A stretch of DNA of 44,864 nucleotides from an uncultured Ruminococcus sp. (GTDB lineage: Bacteria; Bacillota; Clostridia; Oscillospirales; Acutalibacteraceae), in contig CACZCM010000009.1 of assembly GCA_902779615.1 (NCBI GenBank), forward strand, positions 1 through 44,864. Direction: 5' to 3'. Under the pieces are notes generated by a model, which did not search any database, was not told where the DNA came from, and saw nothing but the letters and a program-made list of their open reading frames with translations. Each line of letters begins with the position of its first letter. Position 1 is the first letter of the stretch. Shown here one piece after another: positions 31,331 to 40,394 of this stretch. The translations under genes and the position numbers were made by a program.

Positions 31331-31406
31331 TGGCAGGGGCAGAAGGACTTGAACCCTCGGCACGCGGTTTTGGAGACCGCTGCTCTACCAACTGAGCTAT
31401 ACCCCT
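31331..31406 (-). tRNA. tRNA-Trp (CCA)
   Basis: The 76-nt gene includes the encoded CCA. Acceptor AGGGGTA/TGCCCCT, anticodon stem GCGGT/ACCGC around loop CTCCAAA (anticodon CCA), and T arm GAGGG-TTCAAGT-CCTTC all fold properly. Confidence 0.96.
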
Positions 31407-31426
31407 ATATTTCAAACTGCCTTTTT

Positions 31427-31455
31427 ATTATATCATACGTTTTTTTGTTTGTCAA
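31427..31455 (-). promoter_or_regulatory. Promoter of tRNA-Trp
   Basis: A perfect TTGACA (31450-31455), 17-bp spacer and TATAAT (31427-31432) on the minus strand, about 20 bp upstream of the tRNA. Confidence 0.85.
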
Positions 31456-31484
31456 GGCTTTTTTATTTTTTTTTCAGGGCTTTT

Positions 31485-31632
31485 GGGCTTTTGGACGAGT
31501 TAATAATAGGTGTACAACTCACGGCAAACAGGGTCGGGGGGAAAATAGGGTAAAAGAACGATAAAGCAGCGTTTTTTATTATCTTTGATCGAAGTTTTAT
31601 TAACAAAAAGTTTGCTCAGTCAAAAGCCGTGA
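31485..31632. mobile_element. MITE-like element, copy 1 (about 145 bp, degenerate)
   Basis: The left end GGCTTTTGGACGAGTTAA and the right end CAGTCAAAAGCCGTGA form imperfect inverted repeats matching the ends of the better preserved copy at 35527-35810. No coding sequence inside. No clear target duplication found here. Confidence 0.45.
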
Positions 31633-31645
31633 CGGTTTTTTACAA

Positions 31646-31682
31646 AAACTCACCTGCACCGTTAGACGGCACAGGTGAGGAT
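31646..31682 (-). terminator. Terminator after the sugar ATPase gene
   Basis: The minus strand shows a stem CTCACCTGTGCCGT/ACGGTGCAGGTGAG (one mismatch) followed by TTTTTGT, about 50 bp past the stop. Confidence 0.85.
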
Positions 31683-31729
31683 TCATTCATATTTATATGA
31701 CCTATCCGATCTTGCAGAGATCCGAACGA

Positions 31730-32845
31730 TCAGTTTGTGATCGTCTGCTCTGTTTCCTTATCGAAGAGATGGATCTTGCTGACGTCAAGCGCGATCTGGA
31801 TAACGTCGCCGGGCTGTGCTGTAGATGTCGGAAGAACTCTCGCTGTGAGCGGGATACCTTCTACGGATACATACAGATAAATTTCTGCGCCCATAAGCTC
31901 GGTTACTTCTACTACTGCGTCAAGAACGCCCTCGGGATGAGTTGCAATGAACTCGGGATCATCGTAGATGTGCTCCGGACGGATACCGAATGTTACGTCT
32001 GTATCAACATAGTCCTCAAGCTGATAGTCGAGGTTCTTCTCCGGAGGGAGGAGCAGTGAGTACTGTACGAAATCGAGGTAGTAGTTGCCGTCATCTCTGA
32101 GTACTACCTTACCGTCTGCAAAGTTCATCTGCGGCGAGCCGATGAAGCCTGCAACGAACTCATTACAAGGCAAATCATAGAGGTGCTGAGGAGTATCAAC
32201 CTGCTGAATGAAGCCGTCCTTCATAACAACGATACGAGTACCCATCGTCATAGCCTCTGTCTGATCGTGGGTTACGTAGATGAACGTTGTGCCAAGTCTT
32301 TTGTGGAGCTTCGAGATCTCGGTTCTCATCTGCGCACGCAGCTTCGCGTCAAGGTTTGACAGCGGCTCGTCGAGAAGGAATACCTTAGGATCACGCACGA
32401 TCGCACGTCCCAGCGCAACACGCTGACGCTGACCGCCGGAGAGAGCCTTCGGCTTACGGTCGAGCAGATGGTCGATACCGAGAATTCTTGCGGCTTCTTC
32501 TACTCTTCTCTTCATCTCCTCGGGGGGAGTCTTGCGAAGCTTAAGACCGAATGCCATGTTATCATAAACCGTCATATGCGGATAAAGAGCGTAGTTCTGG
32601 AATACCATTGCGATATCTCTGTCCTTCGGAGCAACGTCGTTTGCGAGAACATCGCCGATATACAGCTCGCCCTTACTGATATCCTCAAGTCCTGCGATCA
32701 TACGAAGAGTTGTAGACTTACCGCAGCCGGAAGGTCCTACAAGGATAATGAACTCCTTGTCAGCAATTTCAAGGTTGAAGTCGGTAACAGCAACAACGCC
32801 ACCGTCATAGATCTTGTAAATGTGCTGTAGTGATACATTTGACAT
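31730..32845 (-). CDS. ABC transporter ATPase, MsmX/UgpC (sugar) family
   Basis: The 371-residue protein has Walker A GPSGCGKST, Q loop VFQNYALYPHMTVYDN, signature LSGGQRQRVALGRAIV, Walker B VFLLDEPLSNLDAK and switch His in YVTHDQTEAM. The C-terminal regulatory OB-like domain (about 240-371, FGIRPEHIYDD) is that of MsmX/MalK/UgpC. No permease or binding-protein gene is adjacent: it is probably the shared ATPase that powers several carbohydrate importers encoded elsewhere, as MsmX does in Bacillus. GGAGG precedes the ATG. Confidence 0.92.
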   Translation of the reverse strand: MSNVSLQHIYKIYDGGVVAVTDFNLEIADKEFIILVGPSGCGKSTTLRMIAGLEDISKGELYIGDVLANDVAPKDRDIAMVFQNYALYPHMTVYDNMAFGLKLRKTPPEEMKRRVEEAARILGIDHLLDRKPKALSGGQRQRVALGRAIVRDPKVFLLDEPLSNLDAKLRAQMRTEISKLHKRLGTTFIYVTHDQTEAMTMGTRIVVMKDGFIQQVDTPQHLYDLPCNEFVAGFIGSPQMNFADGKVVLRDDGNYYLDFVQYSLLLPPEKNLDYQLEDYVDTDVTFGIRPEHIYDDPEFIATHPEGVLDAVVEVTELMGAEIYLYVSVEGIPLTARVLPTSTAQPGDVIQIALDVSKIHLFDKETEQTITN

Positions 32846-33608
32846 AAATTAATAACCTCCTATATATTGCCCCAAAACGAGAGGCAAACCAACTTTCAGT
32901 ATTACATATAATAATATAACAGATTTCTGCGAATTTTACCATTAATTTTTTCACTAAAGATTTAACGAATACTTTATGTAATATTTCCAAAAATAAAAAA
33001 TTGCCTTATTTTTTTAGTCAATATGACTATTTAAGATTACAAGAATTTAACCAATTTAAAACATAAAAATTACATATCCGCATATTTTGCTCGTTTTTTA
33101 CTCACATCTGCCGCTGCCGCATAGGCTAAAACAGATCGGCGGCATACAGCTTGGAAGCCTCTTGATAGGCACAATGCACAATAAGCCAAATAAAATTTAT
33201 GCTTTTTATGTTATATGTCACATACATTTTTAAATTCGTTCGCAATTCCGGATGATCTCCGATCAAATTCGTCGGCGCGGAGCTTTTCTGATCTTCGCAG
33301 CTGATCACATGCGCCGCTGACTAAAAAAAACAGCGCCGAGTGATCCTCTGATACCGACACCCTCGGTCAATCAATTGTGGATCATACACAATTAATATCA
33401 GCTGAGTTTGTTCATTGTGACTATCTCATTCGTTTAATTTAGTCAAAATGCAGATTTTAAGACTTCATTTTCGGTAAAAATGCAGGGTAATTTGGTGAAT
33501 TTTTCGTCATTGCATAAATCCAGGCTATTTGACCGTATGTGTTTAGTGGTATTGAACAAATATTCAATTAAGTATATAGTAAATACCGCCAAAAATTCAA
33601 AGATGAGG
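32846..33608. other. AT-rich intergenic region
   Basis: This 760-bp stretch separates the sugar ATPase and pseudouridine synthase genes. It holds the ribosome site and presumed promoter of the former, but no box pair was clear enough to call. I see no gene, no strong hairpin and none of the repeat families. Confidence 0.5.
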
Positions 33609-34316
33609 CTATGCAAACACCAGATCTTTTTCTGCTTCGGTCATAGAGCGGGCATCTCCCGGGCTCAAATTTTCGTCAAGGGTAAGCGAACCTATGCTCA
33701 GCCGTTTCAGCGCAGTAACCTCGCAGCCGGCGCTCAGGAACATTCGCTTTACCTCGTGAAATTTCCCCTCGGTTATGCGGATAACAACATCGCTGCGGTC
33801 GTTTTCATTATAAAAAGAAATAATCGCAGGCTTGTAATGTGTGCCGTCCTTCAAAGTGACGCCTGATTCAATGCTTGTTTGTCCTTCCGGCGAAAGCGGG
33901 CGGTCAAGCAAGGCTCTGTATGCTTTGTATACGCCGCTTTTAGGCGAAAGCATTTTATGCGCAAAATCACCGTCATCTGTAATTATCAGGAGTCCCGTGG
34001 TATCCTTATCGAGCCGTCCTGCGGGAAAAAGGTCTCTGCGTTTCAGGCTGTCTGGCAAAATATCAACGACCGTTTGCGCATTTTTATCATTAGACGCGCT
34101 CAAAACGCCCTTCGGCTTGTTCATCATGATGTACACAAATTTTGAATAAGCGACAATATTGCCCTCAACTTCGATTATATCATGCTCGGGGTCGATTTTT
34201 ATGTCGCTTTTTGGGGCAAATTTGCCGTTTATTTTAACACGTTTTTCCCTAACAAGCTTGGAAGCTTCTTTGCGTGAGCAAATATTCTGTGATGTCAGAA
34301 ATTTATCGAGCCGCAT
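33609..34316 (-). CDS. rsuA: RsuA/RluB-family rRNA pseudouridine synthase
   Basis: The 235-residue protein begins MRLDKFLTSQNICSRKEASKL, an S4 RNA-binding domain (about 1-60), then the catalytic domain with FPAGRLDKDTTGLLIITDDG, in which Asp (of RLDKD) is the nucleophile, and EGKFHEVKRMF. Length and architecture fit RsuA, which modifies 16S rRNA, better than longer RluB. The ATG at 34316 gives the family N-terminus; another ATG at 34328 overlaps the ychF stop (TAATG) and would add four residues. Co-transcribed with ychF. Confidence 0.85.
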   Translation of the reverse strand: MRLDKFLTSQNICSRKEASKLVREKRVKINGKFAPKSDIKIDPEHDIIEVEGNIVAYSKFVYIMMNKPKGVLSASNDKNAQTVVDILPDSLKRRDLFPAGRLDKDTTGLLIITDDGDFAHKMLSPKSGVYKAYRALLDRPLSPEGQTSIESGVTLKDGTHYKPAIISFYNENDRSDVVIRITEGKFHEVKRMFLSAGCEVTALKRLSIGSLTLDENLSPGDARSMTEAEKDLVFA

Positions 34317-34327
34317 AGATCCGCCCA

Positions 34328-35422
34328 TTATACATTAAAGCGGAACAGCACGATATCGCCGTCCTTCATGACATACTCCTTGCCCTCGGAGCGGACAAGC
34401 CCTTTCTCCTTGGCAGCCGCCATCGAGCCGCAGGCCATGAGATCGTCAAAAGCGATCACTTCTGCGCGAATGAAGCCTCTCTCGAAGTCGGAGTGGATCT
34501 TTCCGGCAGCCTGCGGAGCTTTCGTGCCCTTTTTGATAGTCCACGCGCGAACCTCCGGTTTGCCGGCGGTGAGGTAGGAAATAAGCCCGAGAAGCGAGTA
34601 GCACTCGCGGATAAGCCTGTCCAAGCCCGACTCCTCAAGCCCCATATCGGCAAGGAACAGCTCTTTTTCGTCTTTATCCATCTCAACGATATCCGCTTCC
34701 AGCTGAGCGCAGATCGGCAGAACGCCGGCATTCTCTCTCTCTGCGATCTTCTTTACGGCAAGATAGCCCGGGTTGTTCTCGATACCGTTTGTAAAATCAA
34801 GCTCGCTGAGGTTTGCTGCATAAATTATGGGCTTGTTCGTAAGCAATGCGACCTCGGACAGCAGAGCTGCTTCGTCCTCGCTGCACTCAACGCTCCTTGC
34901 GGCTTTGCCGTCCTCAAGCGCCGCCTTCACACGCCTGAAAAAGTCCAGATCGGCCTGATACTTTTTGTCGGCTTTGAGCATTTTTGTCGTTTTGTCGATC
35001 CTGCGGTCGATCATTTCGATATCCGAGAGGATCAGCTCCAGATCTATAGTTTCGATATCACGCTGCGGGTCTATGCTGCCTTCAACGTGGATAATATCGT
35101 CGTTTTCGAAGCAGCGGACAACGTGAACAACGGCATCGCACTCCCTGATATTTGACAAAAACTTATTGCCAAGGCCCTCGCCCTTTGACGCGCCCTTGAC
35201 AAGCCCTGCGATATCGACAAACTCGATCGAAGCCGGAGTATATTTATCGGGATCATACATCTCGGCTAGCTTGTCAAGACGTTTATCGGGAACAGCGACC
35301 ACGCCGATATTCGGCTCTATCGTGCAGAACGGGTAATTGGCGCTCTGCGCGCCTGCGTTTGTTATGGCATTGAACAGCGTACTCTTACCGACATTCGGCA
35401 GACCAACTATACCTAATTTCAT
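34328..35422 (-). CDS. ychF: Obg-related ATPase YchF
   Basis: The 364-residue protein starts MKLGIVGLPNVGKSTLFNAI (P-loop) and has DIAGLVKGASKGEGLGNKFL, a coiled-coil insertion (about 125-200), and the YAANLSE motif in place of NKxD, which gives YchF its preference for ATP. The C-terminal TGS domain ends FERGFIRAEVIAFDDLMACG and VLFRFNV. It binds ribosomes and affects stress responses. Good Shine-Dalgarno AGGAG. Confidence 0.97.
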   Translation of the reverse strand: MKLGIVGLPNVGKSTLFNAITNAGAQSANYPFCTIEPNIGVVAVPDKRLDKLAEMYDPDKYTPASIEFVDIAGLVKGASKGEGLGNKFLSNIRECDAVVHVVRCFENDDIIHVEGSIDPQRDIETIDLELILSDIEMIDRRIDKTTKMLKADKKYQADLDFFRRVKAALEDGKAARSVECSEDEAALLSEVALLTNKPIIYAANLSELDFTNGIENNPGYLAVKKIAERENAGVLPICAQLEADIVEMDKDEKELFLADMGLEESGLDRLIRECYSLLGLISYLTAGKPEVRAWTIKKGTKAPQAAGKIHSDFERGFIRAEVIAFDDLMACGSMAAAKEKGLVRSEGKEYVMKDGDIVLFRFNV

Positions 35423-35477
35423 ATTTAATCACTTCTCCTGAATTTTGAGTTAATACAATATTTTTCAGCTGATTTTT

Positions 35478-35506
35478 ATTATATCACATCACTGAAAAAA
35501 TCTCAA
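35478..35506 (-). promoter_or_regulatory. Promoter of ychF-rsuA
   Basis: On the minus strand TTGAGA (35501-35506) and TATAAT (35478-35483) with a 17-bp spacer, about 55 bp upstream of the ychF ATG. Confidence 0.7.
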
Positions 35507-35514
35507 TAAATATA

Positions 35515-35822
35515 GTGAAAATTATCACGGCTTTTGAACGAGTTAACAAAATATGAACTAAGCCCTATCTAAAGTTTTTTGATCAATCTGTTTTTCAAAA
35601 AAGATTGCGGTTTCCAAAGGCATAGGTCTCCCCCGGAGACCCGCACCTTTGGTCGCCGTCCGCAGACGGCGAAATCTTTTTCCTTAAGCCCTCTTAAGGG
35701 GTGAATTTCAAAACAGTCCAGTGGACTGTTTTGAAAGAGGGGACATTCTGGCAGAGAATGTCCCCTAAAAAGAATGTTGTTCAAAAATAATTTACTTGTT
35801 CAAAAGCCGTGTGAAAATTATC
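35515..35822. mobile_element. MITE-like element, copy 2, with 12-bp flanking direct repeat
   Basis: GTGAAAATTATC occurs at 35515-35526 and 35811-35822. Between them a 284-bp element has inverted ends ACGGCTTTTGAACGAGTTAA and TTACTTGTTCAAAAGCCGT. Inside are five successive hairpins: GGTCTCC/GGAGACC (35625-35641), GCCGTC/GACGGC (about 35655-35671), CCCTCTTAAGGGG, a 15-bp stem at 35706-35736 (TTTCAAAACAGTCCA arms) and an 11-bp stem at 35739-35765 (GGGGACATTCT arms). No protein coding is seen. The end structure and duplication point to transposition by a transposase in trans. Confidence 0.7.
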
Positions 35823-35868
35823 GGATCAATTATGGTGGGTAAAACATAAATATAATCTTTATATTGCG

Positions 35869-35897
35869 TTGACTATTATTATAAAAAGTGATAAAAT
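35869..35897 (+). promoter_or_regulatory. Promoter of the BspA-like gene
   Basis: TTGACT (35869-35874) and TAAAAT (35892-35897) with a 17-bp spacer, about 35 bp before the start codon. Confidence 0.7.
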
Positions 35898-35933
35898 ATG
35901 GCTATGGGATAAATTCAAAGGAGATCATTTGAT

Positions 35934-37688
35934 ATGAAAACAAGAATATTCAGCTTGCTGTTGGCCACAGCAATGATGATTAGCGCAGCGTTAACGGCAA
36001 ATGCCGCCGAGATCGAAGAAAGTACCGGGGCAGTTCTTGACGACATGATAAACAGCGGAGAATTGAGAGAAAGCGACATTGCGGCTCTTTTCACTCACAA
36101 GCAGTATGATTACGACACATCGAAAGAAGCGGAGTACGGCGATTATTTGTATGCTCCGAATTTTGACAGCGACACGGTCACAATAACCGGATATCGCGGC
36201 AGTGGATCGGTTGCAACCGTACCGTCTGAGATCAACGGCAAGAAAGTCACGGAGATCGGCGACCACGCATTTGGTCATTGCGAATCGCTCACAAAGGTGG
36301 TTATCCCCGAACCTATAAGAAAAATCGACTCCTTTGCGTTTACGCACTGCACGTCTATACGCAAAGTTGAACTCCCGAATACATTGGAGGAGATCGAAGA
36401 TAGTGCTTTTCATATGATGAGCAGCCTGAGCAGTATTGAATTACCGCCCTCATTGGTTTCGATCGGCGATGCGGCTTTTAGCTGTTCGGATCTGGATTGT
36501 ATAATAACTATCCCGGCTTCGGTATCTTATATTGGTGAAGGCGTATTTGATTTGTCAGGCGTATGGCAGATCAATGTTGATCCGGAGAACAAAACGTTTT
36601 CATCGGACGGTAAGGCGGTGTACAACAAACAAAAGACCCGGCTGATCTTTTGTCTGCAAAACTGTTGGGGAACATTTACCATTCCCAATACGGTACGAGA
36701 GATCGGTCCTTATGCTTTCAGTGGGTGCAGAAATATCGGTGAAATATATATTCCGGATTCGGTAACAACTATTGAAGAACGCGCTTTTGGAACGTGCAAA
36801 AGCCTGCAAAATATAACGATCCCCGCTTCGGTGACAAAAATCGGAATTGAAGCTTTTGCGTGTTCAGATGCTCTTGATAGTATTACTGTTGATCCCAAAA
36901 ACAAATACTATCGTTCGATAGACGGAGTCTTATATAACAGCGATCTGACCGCAATACTAGCCTGCCCCGGAGCAAAAGAGTCTGTTGTCATACCTGACAC
37001 GATTAAAACTATTGGCGAATCCTGCTTTTTTATGTGTAAAGCTCTTACTCATATCAATATTCCCGGATCTGTTACTTCAATAGAGAAGTCTGCTTTTGTT
37101 TCTTGTGATTCTCTGACTGTGCTGAGTATTCCGGATTCGGTAGTATCGATAGGGGAAGAGGCGTTTAGCTGCTGCAGCGGTCTGACAAGCGTGCGGCTTT
37201 CAAATTCACTCACGGAAATAAAAAACAAGACATTCGAACTGTGCTATCGGCTTCCTCGCATAAAGATCCCGGAGTCGGTCACAAATATTGGGGAAGACGC
37301 TTTTCGTATGTGTTCCGCTTTGTCAAAGGCAGCAATTGTTAATCCGAACACGACTATAGATAAATACGCATTTTATGAATGCAAAAAAATCAATATTTAC
37401 TGCTCTGAAAATGCTCTTGCCCGGCAATACGGCGTCGGGGTATATCCTCACTTTCCGTTGGAAAGCTATACCTTCCTTATGGGCGATATTGACGATGACG
37501 GTCAAGTGACATCTTCCGACGCACTGGCTGTTCTTCGCATGAGCGTTGGGCTTGAATCGTATAATGAAGATATGTTGATGATCGTTGATACCGACAGCAA
37601 CGGCAATGTTACATCAGGCGACGCGCTTGAACTGCTGCGGTTCAGTGTTGGACTGAGCAAAAACGATAAGATCGGCAAAACGATCTGA
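35934..37688 (+). CDS. Secreted BspA-like leucine-rich repeat protein with dockerin-type C-terminus
   Basis: The 584-residue protein has signal peptide MKTRIFSLLLATAMMISAALT...ANA. Residues about 60-500 are LRR_5/BspA repeats of about 23 residues, such as IPDSVTTIEERAFGTCKSLQ and IPASVTKIGIEAFACSDALD. The end (about 515-575) has two calcium-loop units, GDIDDDGQVTSSDALAVLRM and VDTDSNGNVTSGDALELLRF, the dockerin type I pattern. Dockerins bind cohesins, so the protein may dock on a surface scaffold and bind host or plant material. No enzyme domain is present. AAAGGAG precedes the ATG. Confidence 0.88.
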   Translation: MKTRIFSLLLATAMMISAALTANAAEIEESTGAVLDDMINSGELRESDIAALFTHKQYDYDTSKEAEYGDYLYAPNFDSDTVTITGYRGSGSVATVPSEINGKKVTEIGDHAFGHCESLTKVVIPEPIRKIDSFAFTHCTSIRKVELPNTLEEIEDSAFHMMSSLSSIELPPSLVSIGDAAFSCSDLDCIITIPASVSYIGEGVFDLSGVWQINVDPENKTFSSDGKAVYNKQKTRLIFCLQNCWGTFTIPNTVREIGPYAFSGCRNIGEIYIPDSVTTIEERAFGTCKSLQNITIPASVTKIGIEAFACSDALDSITVDPKNKYYRSIDGVLYNSDLTAILACPGAKESVVIPDTIKTIGESCFFMCKALTHINIPGSVTSIEKSAFVSCDSLTVLSIPDSVVSIGEEAFSCCSGLTSVRLSNSLTEIKNKTFELCYRLPRIKIPESVTNIGEDAFRMCSALSKAAIVNPNTTIDKYAFYECKKINIYCSENALARQYGVGVYPHFPLESYTFLMGDIDDDGQVTSSDALAVLRMSVGLESYNEDMLMIVDTDSNGNVTSGDALELLRFSVGLSKNDKIGKTI

Positions 37689-37702
37689 CATTATTATCAT
37701 CA

Positions 37703-37738
37703 AAAACAGCGGAATTGCAAGCGCAAGACCGCTGTTTT
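37703..37738 (+). terminator. Terminator after the BspA-like gene
   Basis: A 10-bp stem AAAACAGCGG/CCGCTGTTTT with a 16-nt loop, 15 bp past the stop codon. Confidence 0.8.
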
Positions 37739-37752
37739 ATTCACCCGCAGCT

Positions 37753-37815
37753 ATAACCGCAGAGCAGCCTTCGGCTTTGTCTCTGCTTGTTGAAAACAGA
37801 GCTTTTAAAAGTCTA
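37753..37815 (+). repeat. Dispersed structured repeat A, copy 3 (internally deleted)
   Basis: It keeps the two ends of repeat A, ATAACCGCAGAG and GGCTTTGTCTCTGCTTGTTG ... CAGAGCTTTT, but lacks the middle. The remaining ends can still pair through GCAGAG/CTCTGC. Confidence 0.6.
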
Positions 37816-37873
37816 TCTCCCGCTGCCGCCGCATATAATTCAAAATGATACTGTTTTGAAAGGCGGCATAAAA

Positions 37874-38341
37874 ATGTACAGCTACGATCCTTATTCAACC
37901 GTAAAAAAGAACGTCATACTGACACTGTTTTCGTTATTTCTGCTGATGTGCATATTTTCTCTGATGATCGGCAGCACATTCCATACGGCGCAGCCCGAAG
38001 AAACATATCTGGGCATTGACAATTCCGCCGAAACGACCGAGCAGCGAACGGCTTTTCTGAGCGCGCTTTCATACTCTCCCGACCCGGAGAGCGAGGAATC
38101 GGAGGAGATAATAATCCCCGCGGAATTCGGCGATGTCTATACACGCTACAACGAGCTTCAGAAGGAAGCGGGCGGCGACCTTTCACGATACAAGGGAGCG
38201 CAGTGCGTCAGGTTTACGTACCGGGACACCGAAACGGGACATTTCCTTGACCTTATAGTTTATGAAAACAGAATAATCGGCGGCGACGAGTGCACAAGGG
38301 AGCTTGACGGTGAGATGTGGCCGCTTGCGGCGGGAGCTTGA
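37874..38341 (+). CDS. DUF4830-like membrane-anchored protein
   Basis: The 155-residue product starts at the ATG after AAAGGCGG (MYSYDPYSTVKKN). One membrane span (about 12-36) anchors an outside domain. Its end IPAEFGDVYTRYNELQKEAG, YKGAQCVRFTYRD and LIVYENRIIGGDECT matches my recollection of DUF4830 proteins of Clostridia. Function unknown. Monocistronic, between repeat A and asnB. Confidence 0.65.
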   Translation: MYSYDPYSTVKKNVILTLFSLFLLMCIFSLMIGSTFHTAQPEETYLGIDNSAETTEQRTAFLSALSYSPDPESEESEEIIIPAEFGDVYTRYNELQKEAGGDLSRYKGAQCVRFTYRDTETGHFLDLIVYENRIIGGDECTRELDGEMWPLAAGA

Positions 38342-38441
38342 ATCGGATATATCCCAAAAGAAATGTATGGATCTTATTGCTAAAATGAAATAATAACCAA
38401 TTTTTATCCGTTTAAAGCGTGGAAATTCTGAATAGCAAACA

Positions 38442-38470
38442 TTGAAAAAATCTCCTTTTTTGTGTATAAT
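38442..38470 (+). promoter_or_regulatory. Promoter of asnB
   Basis: TTGAAA (38442-38447) and TATAAT (38465-38470) with a 17-bp spacer. Downstream in the leader a perfect 14-bp palindrome GCGGGCGCGCCCGC (about 38488-38501) sits just before the ribosome site AAAGGAG and could be an operator or an RNA hairpin. Confidence 0.7.
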
Positions 38471-38517
38471 GTATATTATTCATTGCAGCGGGCGCGCCCG
38501 CAAAAGGAGTAGATTTT

Positions 38518-40371
38518 ATGTGCGGAATATGCGGATTTACGGGATACGTTCCCGATAATAAAAAGATCGTTCGGAATATGGCTGATGTCATTACCCACAG
38601 AGGGCCTGACAGCGAGGGTTTTTATGTTGACGATAATATCGCTATGGGATTCCGCAGATTAAGTATCATTGACCTCGACGGCGGTACGCAGCCCATATAC
38701 AATAAAGACAAAACAAAGGTGCTCACCTTCAACGGTGAGATCTACAACTACAAACAGCTTCGCAAAGAGCTGATCGATCTTGGATATGAGTTCTATACTC
38801 AGACCGACAGCGAAACTATCCTGCACGGCTATGAAGAATGGGGCGAGAAGGTTCTCGACCGCCTGAGAGGTATGTTTGGCTTCGCAATTTACGATACGAC
38901 CGATAATTCCCTGTTCATCGCAAGAGACTTTTTCGGCATCAAGCCCATGCACTACGCTCAGGTTGGCAGCCACTTCGTTTACGGCTCCGAGATCAAGAGT
39001 ATACTTGAGTTCCCGCTCTATGAGAAAAAATTCAACGCCGGAACGCTCGATAATTACCTGTCTTTTCAGTATGCTTTACCTCCCGAAACATTTTTCGAAG
39101 GCATATACTGCCTGCTGCCCGGTCACTATCTGCGCTATAAAGACGGAAAGGTCACCACTGCCCGTTACTGGGAGGCGACTTTTGAGCCTGACGAGGAGCT
39201 TGACGAGGAAACAGCCGTCAACAATATCGAGCGTGTTTTCGAGGAATCGGTCAACGCCCACAAGATCAGCGATGTGGAAGTAGGCTGCTTCTTGTCGAGC
39301 GGCGTTGACAGCAGCTATGTTTCTACCTATTTCGCAGGTCAGAACACCTTCACCGTTGGCTTTGATTTCGGCGAAAAATACAACGAGATCGACTGGGCAA
39401 AGGGGCTTTCCGAAAAGATCGGAGTAAAGCACCACTCAAAGATCATTTCCAGCGATGAATTCTGGGGCAATATCCGACTTGTCCAGTACCACATGGATCA
39501 GCCGCTTGCAGATCCGTCATGCATTGCGCTTTACTTTGTGTCAAAGCTTGCGAGCGAATACGTAAAGGTAGTGCTTTCGGGCGAAGGCGCTGACGAGCTT
39601 TTCGGAGGCTATACTATTTATAATGAAATAAACTCGCTCAGAGGCTACCAGCGGCTGCCGCTCGGACTGCGCAAGACGCTTGCAGACATTGTGCGCCCGC
39701 TGCCAAAATTCAAGGGACGAAATTTTCTGCTTCGAGGCGCATTGTCGGTTGAAGAACGCTTTATCGGCAACGCCTTCATGTTCAACAAGGCGGAAAAGCA
39801 GAAAATACTCAAAGACGCGTCGATCTGCCATGAACCGCAGGAATACACGAAGCAATACTACGACAGAGCGGCAAACTACGATGATATCACGAAAATGCAG
39901 TACCTTGATATCAACACATGGATGGTCGGAGATATCCTTTTGAAAGCGGACAGAATGTCGATGGCGAACAGCCTGGAGCTGCGTGTGCCGTTCCTCGACA
40001 AGGAGGTCTTCAAGACTGCCCGCACTATTCCTTACAGGCTGCGCGTAAACGAAAAGAACACCAAGTACGCAATGCGCCGCGCCGCGCTTCGTCATATGCC
40101 CGAGGACTGGGCGAAAAAGAAGAAGCTTGGATTCCCCGTGCCCACAAGAGTATGGCTGAAGGACGAGAAGTACTATAATATAGTGAAAAAGGCGTTCAAT
40201 TCGCAGACTGCCCGCAAATTCTTCAACAGCGAGGAGATCATCAAATTCCTTGACGACCACTACAACGGCAAAGAGGATAACAGCCGTAAGGTATGGACGG
40301 TATTTATATTTATTATCTGGTATGACATATACTTTGGCTCAGATAAGGTTGTAAAGCCGGAGGGCGTTTAA
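38518..40371 (+). CDS. asnB: Asparagine synthase (glutamine-hydrolysing)
   Basis: The 617-residue protein begins MCGICGF with the catalytic Cys2 of the class II glutaminase domain (about 1-210; HRGPDSEG, FNGEIYNY). The synthetase domain has the PP-loop SSGVDSSYVST and VLSGEGADELFGGYT, and LRVPFLD. It makes Asn from Asp, Gln and ATP. Preceded by AAAGGAG, with its own promoter. Single-gene unit. Confidence 0.96.
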   Translation: MCGICGFTGYVPDNKKIVRNMADVITHRGPDSEGFYVDDNIAMGFRRLSIIDLDGGTQPIYNKDKTKVLTFNGEIYNYKQLRKELIDLGYEFYTQTDSETILHGYEEWGEKVLDRLRGMFGFAIYDTTDNSLFIARDFFGIKPMHYAQVGSHFVYGSEIKSILEFPLYEKKFNAGTLDNYLSFQYALPPETFFEGIYCLLPGHYLRYKDGKVTTARYWEATFEPDEELDEETAVNNIERVFEESVNAHKISDVEVGCFLSSGVDSSYVSTYFAGQNTFTVGFDFGEKYNEIDWAKGLSEKIGVKHHSKIISSDEFWGNIRLVQYHMDQPLADPSCIALYFVSKLASEYVKVVLSGEGADELFGGYTIYNEINSLRGYQRLPLGLRKTLADIVRPLPKFKGRNFLLRGALSVEERFIGNAFMFNKAEKQKILKDASICHEPQEYTKQYYDRAANYDDITKMQYLDINTWMVGDILLKADRMSMANSLELRVPFLDKEVFKTARTIPYRLRVNEKNTKYAMRRAALRHMPEDWAKKKKLGFPVPTRVWLKDEKYYNIVKKAFNSQTARKFFNSEEIIKFLDDHYNGKEDNSRKVWTVFIFIIWYDIYFGSDKVVKPEGV

Positions 40372-40394
40372 CAACGCGCGGCAGAGCTTTTAAT

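Noticed and set aside
31119..31415. Minus-strand open frame over tRNA-Trp
   Set aside because: It runs through the tRNA and its terminator; the reading GIAQLVEQRSPK is a typical artefact of tRNA genes.
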